This document shows, one piece after another, positions 1 through 6,805 of a stretch of 35,385 nt of DNA (the first letter of the stretch is position 1; each line of letters opens with the position of its first letter). A model generated the notes under the pieces. That model was not told where the DNA came from. It did not search any database and worked only from the letters and a program-made list of their open reading frames with translations. The stretch covers positions 1 through 35,385 of the forward strand of contig CACZQM010000065.1 in assembly GCA_902783285.1 (NCBI GenBank), given 5' to 3'. The stretch comes from an uncultured Desulfovibrio sp. Lineage in GTDB: Bacteria; Desulfobacterota; Desulfovibrionia; Desulfovibrionales; Desulfovibrionaceae. A program made the translations under genes and the position numbers.

Positions 1-43
1 AAAAATCCTCCTGGATCAATGGTATCAACATCGATCCAAGAGG
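1..43 (-). terminator. Possible second terminator downstream of tRNA-Met
   Basis: On the minus strand, 43-29 and 21-7 form a 15-base stem in which every position pairs if two G-U pairs are allowed, with a 7-base loop, followed by A and five T (5-1). The plus-strand RNA would carry two mismatches, so the leftward direction is favoured. It would back up the hairpin at 101-147. The window edge cuts off what lies beyond. Confidence 0.5.
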
Positions 44-100
44 CATATAGGCTACCTGCCTGTTTACACAGAATTGTTTACACTCTCGCTGTAGGCTGCC

Positions 101-147
101 ATGAAAAGCAAAGCCTCACGCAGTCATACAGACGTGTGAGGCTTTGC
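101..147 (-). terminator. Intrinsic terminator of tRNA-Met
   Basis: Arms 108-119 and 136-147 are perfect 12-base complements. Read leftward, the hairpin is followed by TTTT (107-104). It lies 12 bases past the tRNA 3' end on the same strand, as expected for a single-tRNA transcript. Confidence 0.8.
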
Positions 148-159
148 CATGATCTGATA

Positions 160-236
160 TGGTAGCAAGGGGGAGATTTGAACTCTCGACACTGCGGGTA
201 TGAACCGCATGCTCTAACCAACTGAGCTACCTTGCC
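160..236 (-). tRNA. tRNA-Met (CAT anticodon)
   Basis: A 77-base cloverleaf on the minus strand. The acceptor stem GGCAAGG pairs with CCTTGCT (terminal G-U pair), the D arm is GCTCAGTTGGTTAGAGC, the anticodon stem TGCGG/CCGCA encloses loop TTCATAC with anticodon CAT, and the T arm is GAGAG/CTCTC. The CCA end is encoded. The sequence resembles elongator methionine tRNA rather than initiator (no mismatch at 1-72 of the initiator kind, no three G-C anticodon pairs). A CAT tRNA modified to read isoleucine AUA cannot be fully excluded from sequence alone. Confidence 0.95.
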
Positions 237-259
237 ATGTCCGTGAGCGGGACAAAAGG

Positions 260-288
260 CTTATAAAGGAAATCGGATGCGTTGGCAA
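260..288 (-). promoter_or_regulatory. Promoter of tRNA-Met
   Basis: Read leftward, TTGCCA (288-283) is separated by exactly 17 bases from TATAAG (265-260). The tRNA begins about 24 bases past the -10 box, leaving a short leader with a small hairpin (GTCCGTGAGCGGGAC in plus orientation) for processing. Confidence 0.7.
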
Positions 289-319
289 GAGATTAATGGG
301 GCGGTCGGAAAAAAATCCC

Positions 320-1207
320 CTACTCGGCAAGATTTCCTTTGGAAGCGCGGAAGGAAGCACCAGCGATGCGCACCCTGTAATCGGTCGCCTCGGCGGGGAA
401 ATCGGCAAAAAGCAGGGTGAAAGGGGCCTCGTCGCCAAAGCGCACGTTGAAATTATTGGAGATGATGCTGACTTTGCTGTTCAAAAGCTCATCCAGCTCC
501 GCTTTTTCCAGGCGTTCCAGCTGCATCTGGCTGATGAAGGCGCCCGCAACCTGCCGCTTCGACATCAAGGGGCGGCCTTCACTGTCGCACAGGTCGGCCT
601 CCAGCTGGATCATGTCGCATGGGTCCACGGCATTGTTCCTGACTTTCCCTTCAATGACGAGGACGCGGCCGAGATTCTTGTTGTCCACGATGTACTGCCG
701 CACCTCGCGCAGCTCCAGCTTTTCCATGGCCGGCTTCTGCACGGCAGGAGCGTCATGCTTCATTTTGTCCTGCTTGATCTGGGGCAGCCATTCAAGCACC
801 TGTTCCGGCATGTTGCCGTAGAGCCAGGGCTTGATCCCATCAAGGTAGCTGGTGTTCACCAGGGCCCAATGCGCTCCCCAGCCGGCAAGGCCTATGAGCA
901 GCAGTATGAACAGCCATGCCAGGCCATGCGACTTTTTTCCTTCCTGGATGACAAGGGGGGCATCCTGCGCCGCGCCCTGCACCGCATTCCGTGAAGCATC
1001 GGGCAGAGACCCGCTCAGGGAAAGTCCCTCGCCAAGGCCGTCAGGCTGTACGCCGCCGGCCGGAGCCTCCTCCCTGGCCTCCTGTGCCGGTGATCCGGAG
1101 AGGGAAAAAACATTTTTGCAGACAGAGCAGCGGAACCTGGCATTTTCCTTGAATTTATCGTCGGGGATCCTGAATTTTGTGCCGCATTCCGGGCAAACGA
1201 TATCCAT
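320..1207 (-). CDS. Zinc-ribbon, DUF3426-type membrane protein
   Basis: A 295-residue protein. An N-terminal MJ0042-type zinc ribbon has two CxxC pairs, C5/C8 and C27/C30. A low-complexity acidic and glycine-rich linker follows to about residue 90, then a single transmembrane helix at about 95-116, then a DUF3426-like domain at about 150-290 that should be periplasmic. This architecture is widespread in Deltaproteobacteria, but its job is not known; a role in sensing or assembling something at the envelope is only a guess. It is the last gene of a leftward operon, starting 15 bases after the hpt stop, and the start at 1207 has an AGGAG about 9 bases upstream. Confidence 0.9.
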   Translation of the reverse strand: MDIVCPECGTKFRIPDDKFKENARFRCSVCKNVFSLSGSPAQEAREEAPAGGVQPDGLGEGLSLSGSLPDASRNAVQGAAQDAPLVIQEGKKSHGLAWLFILLLIGLAGWGAHWALVNTSYLDGIKPWLYGNMPEQVLEWLPQIKQDKMKHDAPAVQKPAMEKLELREVRQYIVDNKNLGRVLVIEGKVRNNAVDPCDMIQLEADLCDSEGRPLMSKRQVAGAFISQMQLERLEKAELDELLNSKVSIISNNFNVRFGDEAPFTLLFADFPAEATDYRVRIAGASFRASKGNLAE

Positions 1208-1222
1208 GGTCAGCTACTCCTG

Positions 1223-1744
1223 CTAAAGGGTAAAATCATAGAGTTCGTAGATGGCGTCGAGGTTGCGGTATTTTTCCGCAAAGTCAAGTCCATAGCCGAC
1301 GATGAAGCCGTCTTCCATCTCGAATCCGGCGAAATCGGGCTCGATGCTTTTTTCCCTGCGGCCATGCTTATTGATGAGTGCTGCGATGCGTATGGAGGTG
1401 GCCCCGCGCGAAGACAGATAGCGCGTGAAGAAATCCATCGATTTCCCGGAATCCACGATATCCTCGACGATGAGGACATGGCGGCCTTCCAGTGAGATCT
1501 CCACATCCTTGGTGATCTCGATATGCGTGCTCTGCGTCTTGTTGCCGTAGCTGGCAAGACGGACGAAATCGATGATGACGTCTGTTTTCATGTTGCGCAG
1601 CAGGTCGCTGAAAAAAGCGAAGGCCCCTTTGAGGACGCATATGACGACCAGCTCTTCGCCGGCATAGAGGGAGTCGATCTGTGCCGCCATCGCGGCAACG
1701 CGTTCCTGTATCTGCTCTTTGCTGAACAGCACTTTCTTTTGCAT
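1223..1744 (-). CDS. hpt: Hypoxanthine phosphoribosyltransferase
   Basis: A 173-residue purine salvage enzyme of the cytoplasm that transfers the ribosyl phosphate of PRPP to hypoxanthine (and usually guanine), making IMP or GMP. The PRPP-binding loop VLIVEDIVDSGKS is at residues 90-102, with the two acidic residues that hold the ribose. The pyrophosphate loop CVLKGA is at 36-41, and the flexible catalytic loop with ASYG is at 65-68. Length is normal for the bacterial Hpt type. It is the middle gene of the operon: its start is 11 bases after the tlpA-like stop, with GGAG 7 bases upstream. Confidence 0.95.
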   Translation of the reverse strand: MQKKVLFSKEQIQERVAAMAAQIDSLYAGEELVVICVLKGAFAFFSDLLRNMKTDVIIDFVRLASYGNKTQSTHIEITKDVEISLEGRHVLIVEDIVDSGKSMDFFTRYLSSRGATSIRIAALINKHGRREKSIEPDFAGFEMEDGFIVGYGLDFAEKYRNLDAIYELYDFTL

Positions 1745-1755
1745 GGGAGGCTCCG

Positions 1756-2286
1756 TTAGCGCCTTATAAGGGCCATGAGGAATTTTTTGAGTTCAGAGAC
1801 AGGCACATAGCCTGCTTCGCTGGCTTCGATGCGCCCCTGGCGGTTGTAAACGACATTGAAGGGGATGGCATCTATCCGGTAGGCTCGCGAGACCTCGTCG
1901 CCGCCGTAGAAGACAGGATACGCATCCTGGATCCCCAGGGATTTGATGAACCGGGCTGCTTCCCTTATGTTTTCATCGATCGCCACGCCCACGATGAGCA
2001 GGTCCTTTTCGGGGATCTCCTTGCGCAGTTTCATGAGCTCAGGGATCTCCTTGCGGCAGGGACCGCAGAACTCAGCAAAAAAATTGACGAGGATGACCTT
2101 GCCATGGCTTGCGGCAAGGAAGGAGAGGAGTTCATTGACCGTCACATGTTTCAGGGAAAAAGCGGTCTGCGCCTGCCCCTGGGGCCGTTCCGCAGCGGGG
2201 GCGGCGAAAGCCGGGGCCACGGCCAGCATGACGGCAGGCAAAAGCCATAGGACGAGCCTGCGCAGCAGAGGATGCCTGTTACCCAT
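1756..2286 (-). CDS. TlpA/ResA-like thioredoxin-fold protein, exported
   Basis: A 176-residue protein with a signal peptide (positive n-region RHPLLRR, hydrophobic stretch, cleavage after AFA near residue 28). The thioredoxin-fold domain carries the redox motif CGPC at residues 74-77 inside the sequence NFFAEFCGPCRKE, and a proline loop near AIPFNVV. Proteins of this kind reduce disulfides in the periplasm, for instance in cytochrome c maturation. No cytochrome gene lies beside it, so the substrate is unknown. It is the first gene of the leftward operon. The start at 2286 has a strong AAGGAG. The pairing with hpt looks like co-transcription without shared function. Confidence 0.9.
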   Translation of the reverse strand: MGNRHPLLRRLVLWLLPAVMLAVAPAFAAPAAERPQGQAQTAFSLKHVTVNELLSFLAASHGKVILVNFFAEFCGPCRKEIPELMKLRKEIPEKDLLIVGVAIDENIREAARFIKSLGIQDAYPVFYGGDEVSRAYRIDAIPFNVVYNRQGRIEASEAGYVPVSELKKFLMALIRR

Positions 2287-2312
2287 GTCCTTCTCCTTGG
2301 TATGTCGTCGCA

Positions 2313-2341
2313 GTTATATCTCGTTTTTAAGGGACCTGAAA
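2313..2341 (-). promoter_or_regulatory. Candidate promoter of the tlpA-like/hpt operon
   Basis: Read leftward, TATAAC at 2318-2313 is a good -10 box; 17 bases upstream is TTTCAG (2341-2336), a weak -35 box. The start codon is about 27 bases past the -10 box, with room for the ribosome site. Confidence 0.5.
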
Positions 2342-2345
2342 AGCA

Positions 2346-2374
2346 TTGAACAATCCGCTCATAAAGTATAGTAT
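2346..2374 (+). promoter_or_regulatory. Candidate promoter of rpoH
   Basis: TTGAAC at 2346-2351, a 17-base spacer, then TAGTAT at 2369-2374 (TATAGT at 2367-2372 is an alternative with 15 bases). It would give a leader of roughly 180 bases before the chosen rpoH start. Its -35 box is only four bases from that of the divergent promoter. Confidence 0.55.
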
Positions 2375-2563
2375 GCCCCCCGTTATGGAAAGGGCACGTC
2401 ATTGCGGCAGGCTTGTTATGGCACATATCGCGACCAATATCAAAACCCTATTGCGCCCCCGCGGCAAAAAAACTGCGGATCTGCCTTTTTTTGCCCATGC
2501 AGCAGGCTCTGGATGCGCTCCGTGCCCCCTTTGCCTGGCGCAGGATGCCCGGAGGATGTCCGC

Positions 2564-3682
2564 GTGAAAGAGACTTCCGGGGCCCTTGCCCCCTCCGCTG
2601 AGGAAGGTGGTGTGATGATGCCTCTGCCCGGAGGCGCCCGGTCTGATGCCGGCGCAGCACCGGACGACAGCCCGTCCGCTGTCCTCCAGGGCGATGCCCA
2701 GGACATCGAGATCCTTCCTCCTGAAGACGCAATGGATCTCGATGACGGCGACATACTGGAAGATGACGCCATCGACGAGTCGAGCAACCTTCCTGCCCTT
2801 GCTTCGGAAAGGCTGCCCAGCATCCCTTCCCGGGACGGTCTTCATGCCTACCTGCAGAAGATCAACAAATTCCCCATGCTCGCCCCCGAGGAAGAAACGC
2901 AGCTCGCCCGGCTCGTGCGCGACCACAATGACCCCCAGGCGGCATTCCGGCTCGTATCCTCCCATCTGCGGCTGGTCGTGCGCATCGCCCTCGATTTCCA
3001 GCGCCGCTGGATGCAGAACGTGCTCGACCTCATCCAGGAAGGCAACGTAGGCCTGCTCCGTGCAGTGAACAAGTTCGACCCTGACAAGGGCATCAAGTTC
3101 TCCTACTACGCGTCGTTCTGGATCAGGGCGTACATCCTCAAGTTCATCATGGACAACTGGCGCATGGTGAAGATAGGCACGACCCAGGCGCAGCGCAAGC
3201 TGTTCTACAACCTGAACAAAGAGAAGCAGAAGCTCCTCCAGCAGGGGTTCGATCCCGATTCAGCCATGCTTTCAGAGCGGCTCGGCGTTTCCGAAGACCA
3301 GGTGATCGAGATGGAGCAGCGCCTCGATTCCAGCGACGTTTCGCTTGATGTCCCCGTGAGCGACGAAAGCGGCAGCGCATCCCGGATGGACTTCCTGCCT
3401 TCGCAGGATGTTGCCGCCGAAACGCATATCGCCGGCGCCGAGATGTCGGACATCCTGCATGCCAGCCTTGAGAAGCTCATCCCCAGCCTTTCCGAAAAAG
3501 AACTTTTCATCCTGCGCCGGCGGCTGCTTTCCGACGAGCCCATGACCCTGCGCGAGATCGGAGAGCATTACCACGTGACGCGCGAACGCGTGCGCCAGCT
3601 GGAAGTGCGGCTGCTCGAAAAGCTCAAGGCGCATCTCAAGACGGACATAAAAGATATTTCAGAAGACTGGATCGATCCATAA
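2564..3682 (+). CDS. rpoH: RNA polymerase sigma factor, RpoH (sigma-32) family
   Basis: Directs RNA polymerase to heat-shock type promoters. From the GTG at 2564 it has 372 residues. An acidic N-terminal tail of about 85 residues is longer than in E. coli RpoH. Region 2 follows, with DLIQEGNVGLLRAV and the FSYYASFWIRAYI aromatic stretch, then the RpoH-box-like AQRKLFYNL that marks this family. Region 4 ends with the helix-turn-helix MTLREIGEHYHVTRERVRQLE. The GTG start has GGAGG at 2551-2555 with 8-base spacing. An ATG at 2615 with AGGAAGG upstream is a real alternative, giving 355 residues. The next gene starts 16 bases downstream. Confidence 0.93.
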   Translation: MKETSGALAPSAEEGGVMMPLPGGARSDAGAAPDDSPSAVLQGDAQDIEILPPEDAMDLDDGDILEDDAIDESSNLPALASERLPSIPSRDGLHAYLQKINKFPMLAPEEETQLARLVRDHNDPQAAFRLVSSHLRLVVRIALDFQRRWMQNVLDLIQEGNVGLLRAVNKFDPDKGIKFSYYASFWIRAYILKFIMDNWRMVKIGTTQAQRKLFYNLNKEKQKLLQQGFDPDSAMLSERLGVSEDQVIEMEQRLDSSDVSLDVPVSDESGSASRMDFLPSQDVAAETHIAGAEMSDILHASLEKLIPSLSEKELFILRRRLLSDEPMTLREIGEHYHVTRERVRQLEVRLLEKLKAHLKTDIKDISEDWIDP

Positions 3683-3698
3683 ACCTCGTGAGCGAGCA

Positions 3699-5501
3699 AT
3701 GCGTTACCTATCCACCGGAAGGCGCGACCGTGCATCTGCAAGGCTGACATGCCGCCTTCCCATGTTCACCGCAGCCCTGTGCGTATTCTTCCTCTCCGCA
3801 GGCTGCACCTCTGCCGGAACGGGGATGGCTTCGGAAGAGCCCTTTGCCCCTGCCCTGCGCGCTTCGGGGGATGCCAGCGTCCCGCTCGCTTCCCCGGGTG
3901 CAGAACTTATCTATGCCCAGATCGTCCTCAGCCAATCCATGGTCCGCAACGATCATCGGGGCGTGCTCGAAATGGCCCGCATCATTGCCGGCAGCAGGGA
4001 ATTTTCCTCCGCCCAGGCCACGGCCGTCATCGACGCCTCGGCATGGCTCGTCGCCAACGGCCACGCCGCTGAAGCTGAAGAACTGCTTGAAGTCGCATCC
4101 CAGCGCCTCCACGATGATTTCAACCTGCTTGCCATGCGCGCCGACCTCCGCATGCAGTCCGGAAAGAACCAGGAGGCTCTGGCCCTTTTGCGTGAGTTCA
4201 CCAGCCGCCATCCAGAAAACATGAAGGCCAAATCGGCGTTGGCGACCGTCATGATCCGCTGCGGCCAGGTCAAGGAAGCGCTGAAGATCCAGGACAGCAT
4301 ACCCGAAAGCGACTTTACGCCGGAGATGCGCTTTGCCTACGCCCAGGCCCTGCATATCGAGGGCGACATGGCAAACGCCGAAAAGCAGCTGCGCATCGCG
4401 CTGCAGGCCAAGCCCGACTATGCCGAAGCCATGACGCTGCTTGCCCTTACGCTGGAACGCTCCAAGCGTTATGCCGAAGCAGAGGATCTTTATGAAAAGA
4501 TCCTGGAGCTGGACGAAGACAACAGCAGCAGCCGCCTCCTGCTCCTGCGGCTCTACCTGTTGGAAGGAAAGATCGACAGCGCCGTGCAGGCCGTGCTTTC
4601 GTCGGGAGAGCCCGTCAAATTCGCGGCGTCCGCCGCATCCATCGCCATGGAGGAAAAAAATTTTTCCGCCCCGGTACGCTTTCTCGAACAGCTTGAGAAG
4701 CGCAGGGAATTCGCCCCGGAGCTCTATTTTTACCACGCCTCGCTCTTGTATGAGCACAGGAACGACGCTGAAAGCGCCCTGAAGCTCCTCGACAAGATCC
4801 GCTACGGGGATGAGAGCTTTGTGTCCGCGACGAAGCTGAAGATCCAGATCCTCCTCGACAAGCATTCCGCCGGTGAAGCCTACGCCCTGCTCGACAGGCT
4901 CATCGAAGCCCACCCCGGCGATATCGCGCCCCTGATACTTGCAGGGGATACCTATGCCCGCCAGAAAGATCACGCGGCTGCAGAACGCTTCTATGCCAGG
5001 GCGCTCGAGATCGAACCGGATCAGAACTATGCCATGTATCAGCTGGCCTATCAGAAAGAGCTCCAAGGGCTCCATGACGAGGCCTGCGCCATGATGGAAA
5101 ACATCATCAGGCAGCATCCCGACAACGCTCTCGCGCTCAATTACATCGCCTACTACCTTGCCGAACACGGAACGGAACTCGACAAAGCCCTCGACTACGC
5201 CGCCCGTGCCGCAGACCTCGAGCCCCAGGCCGACTTCATCCTCGATTCCCTGGCATGGGTGCATTATCAGCGGAAGGAATATGAGCAGGCATGGAAAGTC
5301 ATGCAGCGGGCGCATATGCTGCACTTCCTTTCCAGCGAACATGATCCCGTCCTGCTCGAACACTATGGCGACATCGCCGCCGCCGCAGGGGAATGGGCTC
5401 CTGCACGCAAGGGCTGGCAGGAAGCGCTCGAACTCTTCCGCCGGCAGGGGCAGGCTGACGATGAAGCCCGCGTACGCGGCAAACTGGAGAAGATGGAATG
5501 A
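3699..5501 (+). CDS. TPR-repeat lipoprotein
   Basis: A 600-residue secreted protein. The arginine-rich n-region, hydrophobic segment at about residues 22-34 and cysteine at residue 36 (SAGC) fit a lipoprotein signal under the permissive pattern. The rest is a chain of tetratricopeptide repeats, seen as recurring pairs such as NAEKQLRIALQAKPDYAEA, YAEAEDLYEKILELDEDN and AAERFYARALEIEPDQNYA. It probably forms a protein-protein interaction superhelix at the inner face of the outer membrane; partners are unknown. The start at 3699 is preferred over ATG 3762 because the latter would leave the signal peptide without positive charge. It overlaps the following gene by an ATGA. Confidence 0.9.
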   Translation: MRYLSTGRRDRASARLTCRLPMFTAALCVFFLSAGCTSAGTGMASEEPFAPALRASGDASVPLASPGAELIYAQIVLSQSMVRNDHRGVLEMARIIAGSREFSSAQATAVIDASAWLVANGHAAEAEELLEVASQRLHDDFNLLAMRADLRMQSGKNQEALALLREFTSRHPENMKAKSALATVMIRCGQVKEALKIQDSIPESDFTPEMRFAYAQALHIEGDMANAEKQLRIALQAKPDYAEAMTLLALTLERSKRYAEAEDLYEKILELDEDNSSSRLLLLRLYLLEGKIDSAVQAVLSSGEPVKFAASAASIAMEEKNFSAPVRFLEQLEKRREFAPELYFYHASLLYEHRNDAESALKLLDKIRYGDESFVSATKLKIQILLDKHSAGEAYALLDRLIEAHPGDIAPLILAGDTYARQKDHAAAERFYARALEIEPDQNYAMYQLAYQKELQGLHDEACAMMENIIRQHPDNALALNYIAYYLAEHGTELDKALDYAARAADLEPQADFILDSLAWVHYQRKEYEQAWKVMQRAHMLHFLSSEHDPVLLEHYGDIAAAAGEWAPARKGWQEALELFRRQGQADDEARVRGKLEKME

Positions 5502-6283
5502 AACTGCTTTCGCTTGCCTTCCCTGTCCTGCTTGCCGCCCTGATCTCGTCAGGATGCGTCAGGACGCAGCCTCCTGTTGATATGCACCGCGAGAGCGCAT
5601 GGTCGGCCTTCCAGGCGGAAGCTGCAGGCTCCCCCGTGACCCTGTCACCAGCAAAGGACGTCCTTTCCGGCAGCATACGCTTCGGCCTCCCGCAGGACAC
5701 GCGCCGCGTGACCTACATGCTCTGGCCCATCCACGCGCAGGAAAACAGCCGGGGCCTTCCCGGACTTAGGCTCGAAGTGAACGCAGGGGCAGGCCCCTCC
5801 GTGTGCAGCGCGCTCTGGCAGAGCGGCCGCATCACGCTCCTGCTGCATCAGGAAAAGCAGGCATGGACGTGCAGGGATTCCCGTGAAAACCTGGGAAAGC
5901 TCCTCGGCATCTCTCTTCCGCTCGAACTCCCCCGCATATACGCATTCCTCTGCGGACGTTCCTATTCCGCCCTCGGGAAGCCATCCCCGGTCTCCGGCAC
6001 CGGAGGTGCTTCCTTTGCTTTTGGCAGGGATGCGCTTGTCAGCCGGATCACGCTGCGTCCCGATGGCTCTCCCGTACAGCTCCAGACATGGGATGGCTGG
6101 GATGTGGATGTGGATTACGGCGATGACCGGCTTCCCGCCCGGCTGGACGGGAAGCTCAAGACCCCTGACGGCGACCTGCGCTTCCTCCTCCTCGTGAAAG
6201 GCCGTGCGCCCCTGAACGCAGCGCAGCCGCCTGCGGGGCTTTCCATACCGGCCGGTTACAGCATCCGTGAACTGGATGACTGA
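5498..6283 (+). CDS. LolB-like putative lipoprotein
   Basis: A 261-residue protein with a lipoprotein signal (MKLLSLAF, hydrophobic core, SSGC with the cysteine at residue 20). The middle and end show a pattern like LolB, the outer-membrane receptor that inserts lipoproteins: a stretch LGKLLGISLPLELP followed by a glycine-rich beta region with VDYGDDRLPARLDGK. Similarity is judged by eye and is weak, so LolB function is a proposal. Its start codon overlaps the stop of the TPR lipoprotein (ATGA), so the two are translationally coupled and probably work in the same envelope process. Confidence 0.8.
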   Translation: MKLLSLAFPVLLAALISSGCVRTQPPVDMHRESAWSAFQAEAAGSPVTLSPAKDVLSGSIRFGLPQDTRRVTYMLWPIHAQENSRGLPGLRLEVNAGAGPSVCSALWQSGRITLLLHQEKQAWTCRDSRENLGKLLGISLPLELPRIYAFLCGRSYSALGKPSPVSGTGGASFAFGRDALVSRITLRPDGSPVQLQTWDGWDVDVDYGDDRLPARLDGKLKTPDGDLRFLLLVKGRAPLNAAQPPAGLSIPAGYSIRELDD

Positions 6284-6319
6284 CCTTTTTTCAACCTGCA
6301 AAGCATGTACGGAGATGCA

Positions 6320-6748
6320 ATGAAACGTATTTACATCGCTTCGGATCACGGCGGATTCAACCTCAAGTCATTCTTGGCAGGCTACCTCAGGGAAAAAGGT
6401 CATGACGTATTCGACCTTGGGCCATCCGATCCGGCGAGCTGCGACTACCCTGTCAAGGCCAAGGCTGTCACCGATGCCGTCCTGGGATGCGAAGAATCCG
6501 TCGGCATCCTCATTTGCGGCACAGGCCTGGGCATGAGCATGGCGGCGAACAGGGTCCGCGGCATACGCGCGGCGCTCTGCACGACGGAATTCCATGCAAA
6601 ATTTGCCAGGGCGCACAACAATGCCAATGTCCTGTGCATGGGAGAACGCGTGACAGGCCCGGGCCTGGCTGCGAGCATGGCGGACATCTTCCTGGAAACG
6701 CCCTTCGAAGGCGGCAGGCATCTGCGCAGGATCACCATTTTCAACTGA
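6320..6748 (+). CDS. rpiB: Ribose-5-phosphate isomerase B
   Basis: A 142-residue cytoplasmic enzyme of the non-oxidative pentose phosphate pathway, interconverting ribose 5-phosphate and ribulose 5-phosphate. It has the family signature: ASDHGGFNLK at residues 7-16, the catalytic cysteine C66 in ICGTGLGMSMAANR, the anion-hole GTG at 67-69 and histidine H99 in RAHNNANVLCMGER. The start at 6320 is chosen over the upstream in-frame ATG at 6305 because GGAG lies 5 bases before it and family members begin with this MKRIYIASDHGG pattern. It ends 15 bases before a perfect palindrome separating it from radA. Confidence 0.95.
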   Translation: MKRIYIASDHGGFNLKSFLAGYLREKGHDVFDLGPSDPASCDYPVKAKAVTDAVLGCEESVGILICGTGLGMSMAANRVRGIRAALCTTEFHAKFARAHNNANVLCMGERVTGPGLAASMADIFLETPFEGGRHLRRITIFN

Positions 6749-6763
6749 CCCACAGCATGATGC

Positions 6764-6791
6764 GCGGCCCATGGCTGCAGCCATGGGCCGC
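6764..6791 (+). terminator. Perfect 28-base palindrome, weak terminator or mRNA end hairpin
   Basis: Bases 6764-6777 and 6778-6791 are exact inverted copies, with CTGCAG at the centre. A hairpin with a short loop would form in RNA. Only CTTTCCCC follows, so termination is likely partial. It also sits only 14 bases before the radA start, where no Shine-Dalgarno sequence is visible. Confidence 0.45.
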
Positions 6792-6805
6792 AGCTTTCCC
6801 CTGCC

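Noticed and set aside
1-240. Integration site of a mobile element at tRNA-Met
   Set aside because: No integrase, no repeat of the tRNA 3' end inside the window, and no change in gene type on this side; the window edge prevents a fuller test.
2402-2563. Longer N-terminus of RpoH from a TTG at 2402
   Set aside because: The added residues do not resemble sigma factors, and a much better ribosome site precedes GTG 2564.
3708-5363. 551-codon frame antisense to the TPR lipoprotein gene
   Set aside because: It mirrors the GC-rich codon pattern of the real gene, has no ribosome site and resembles no family. The same holds for other long antisense frames at 22337-23737, 14289-15803, 6368-7663 and 26275-27498.
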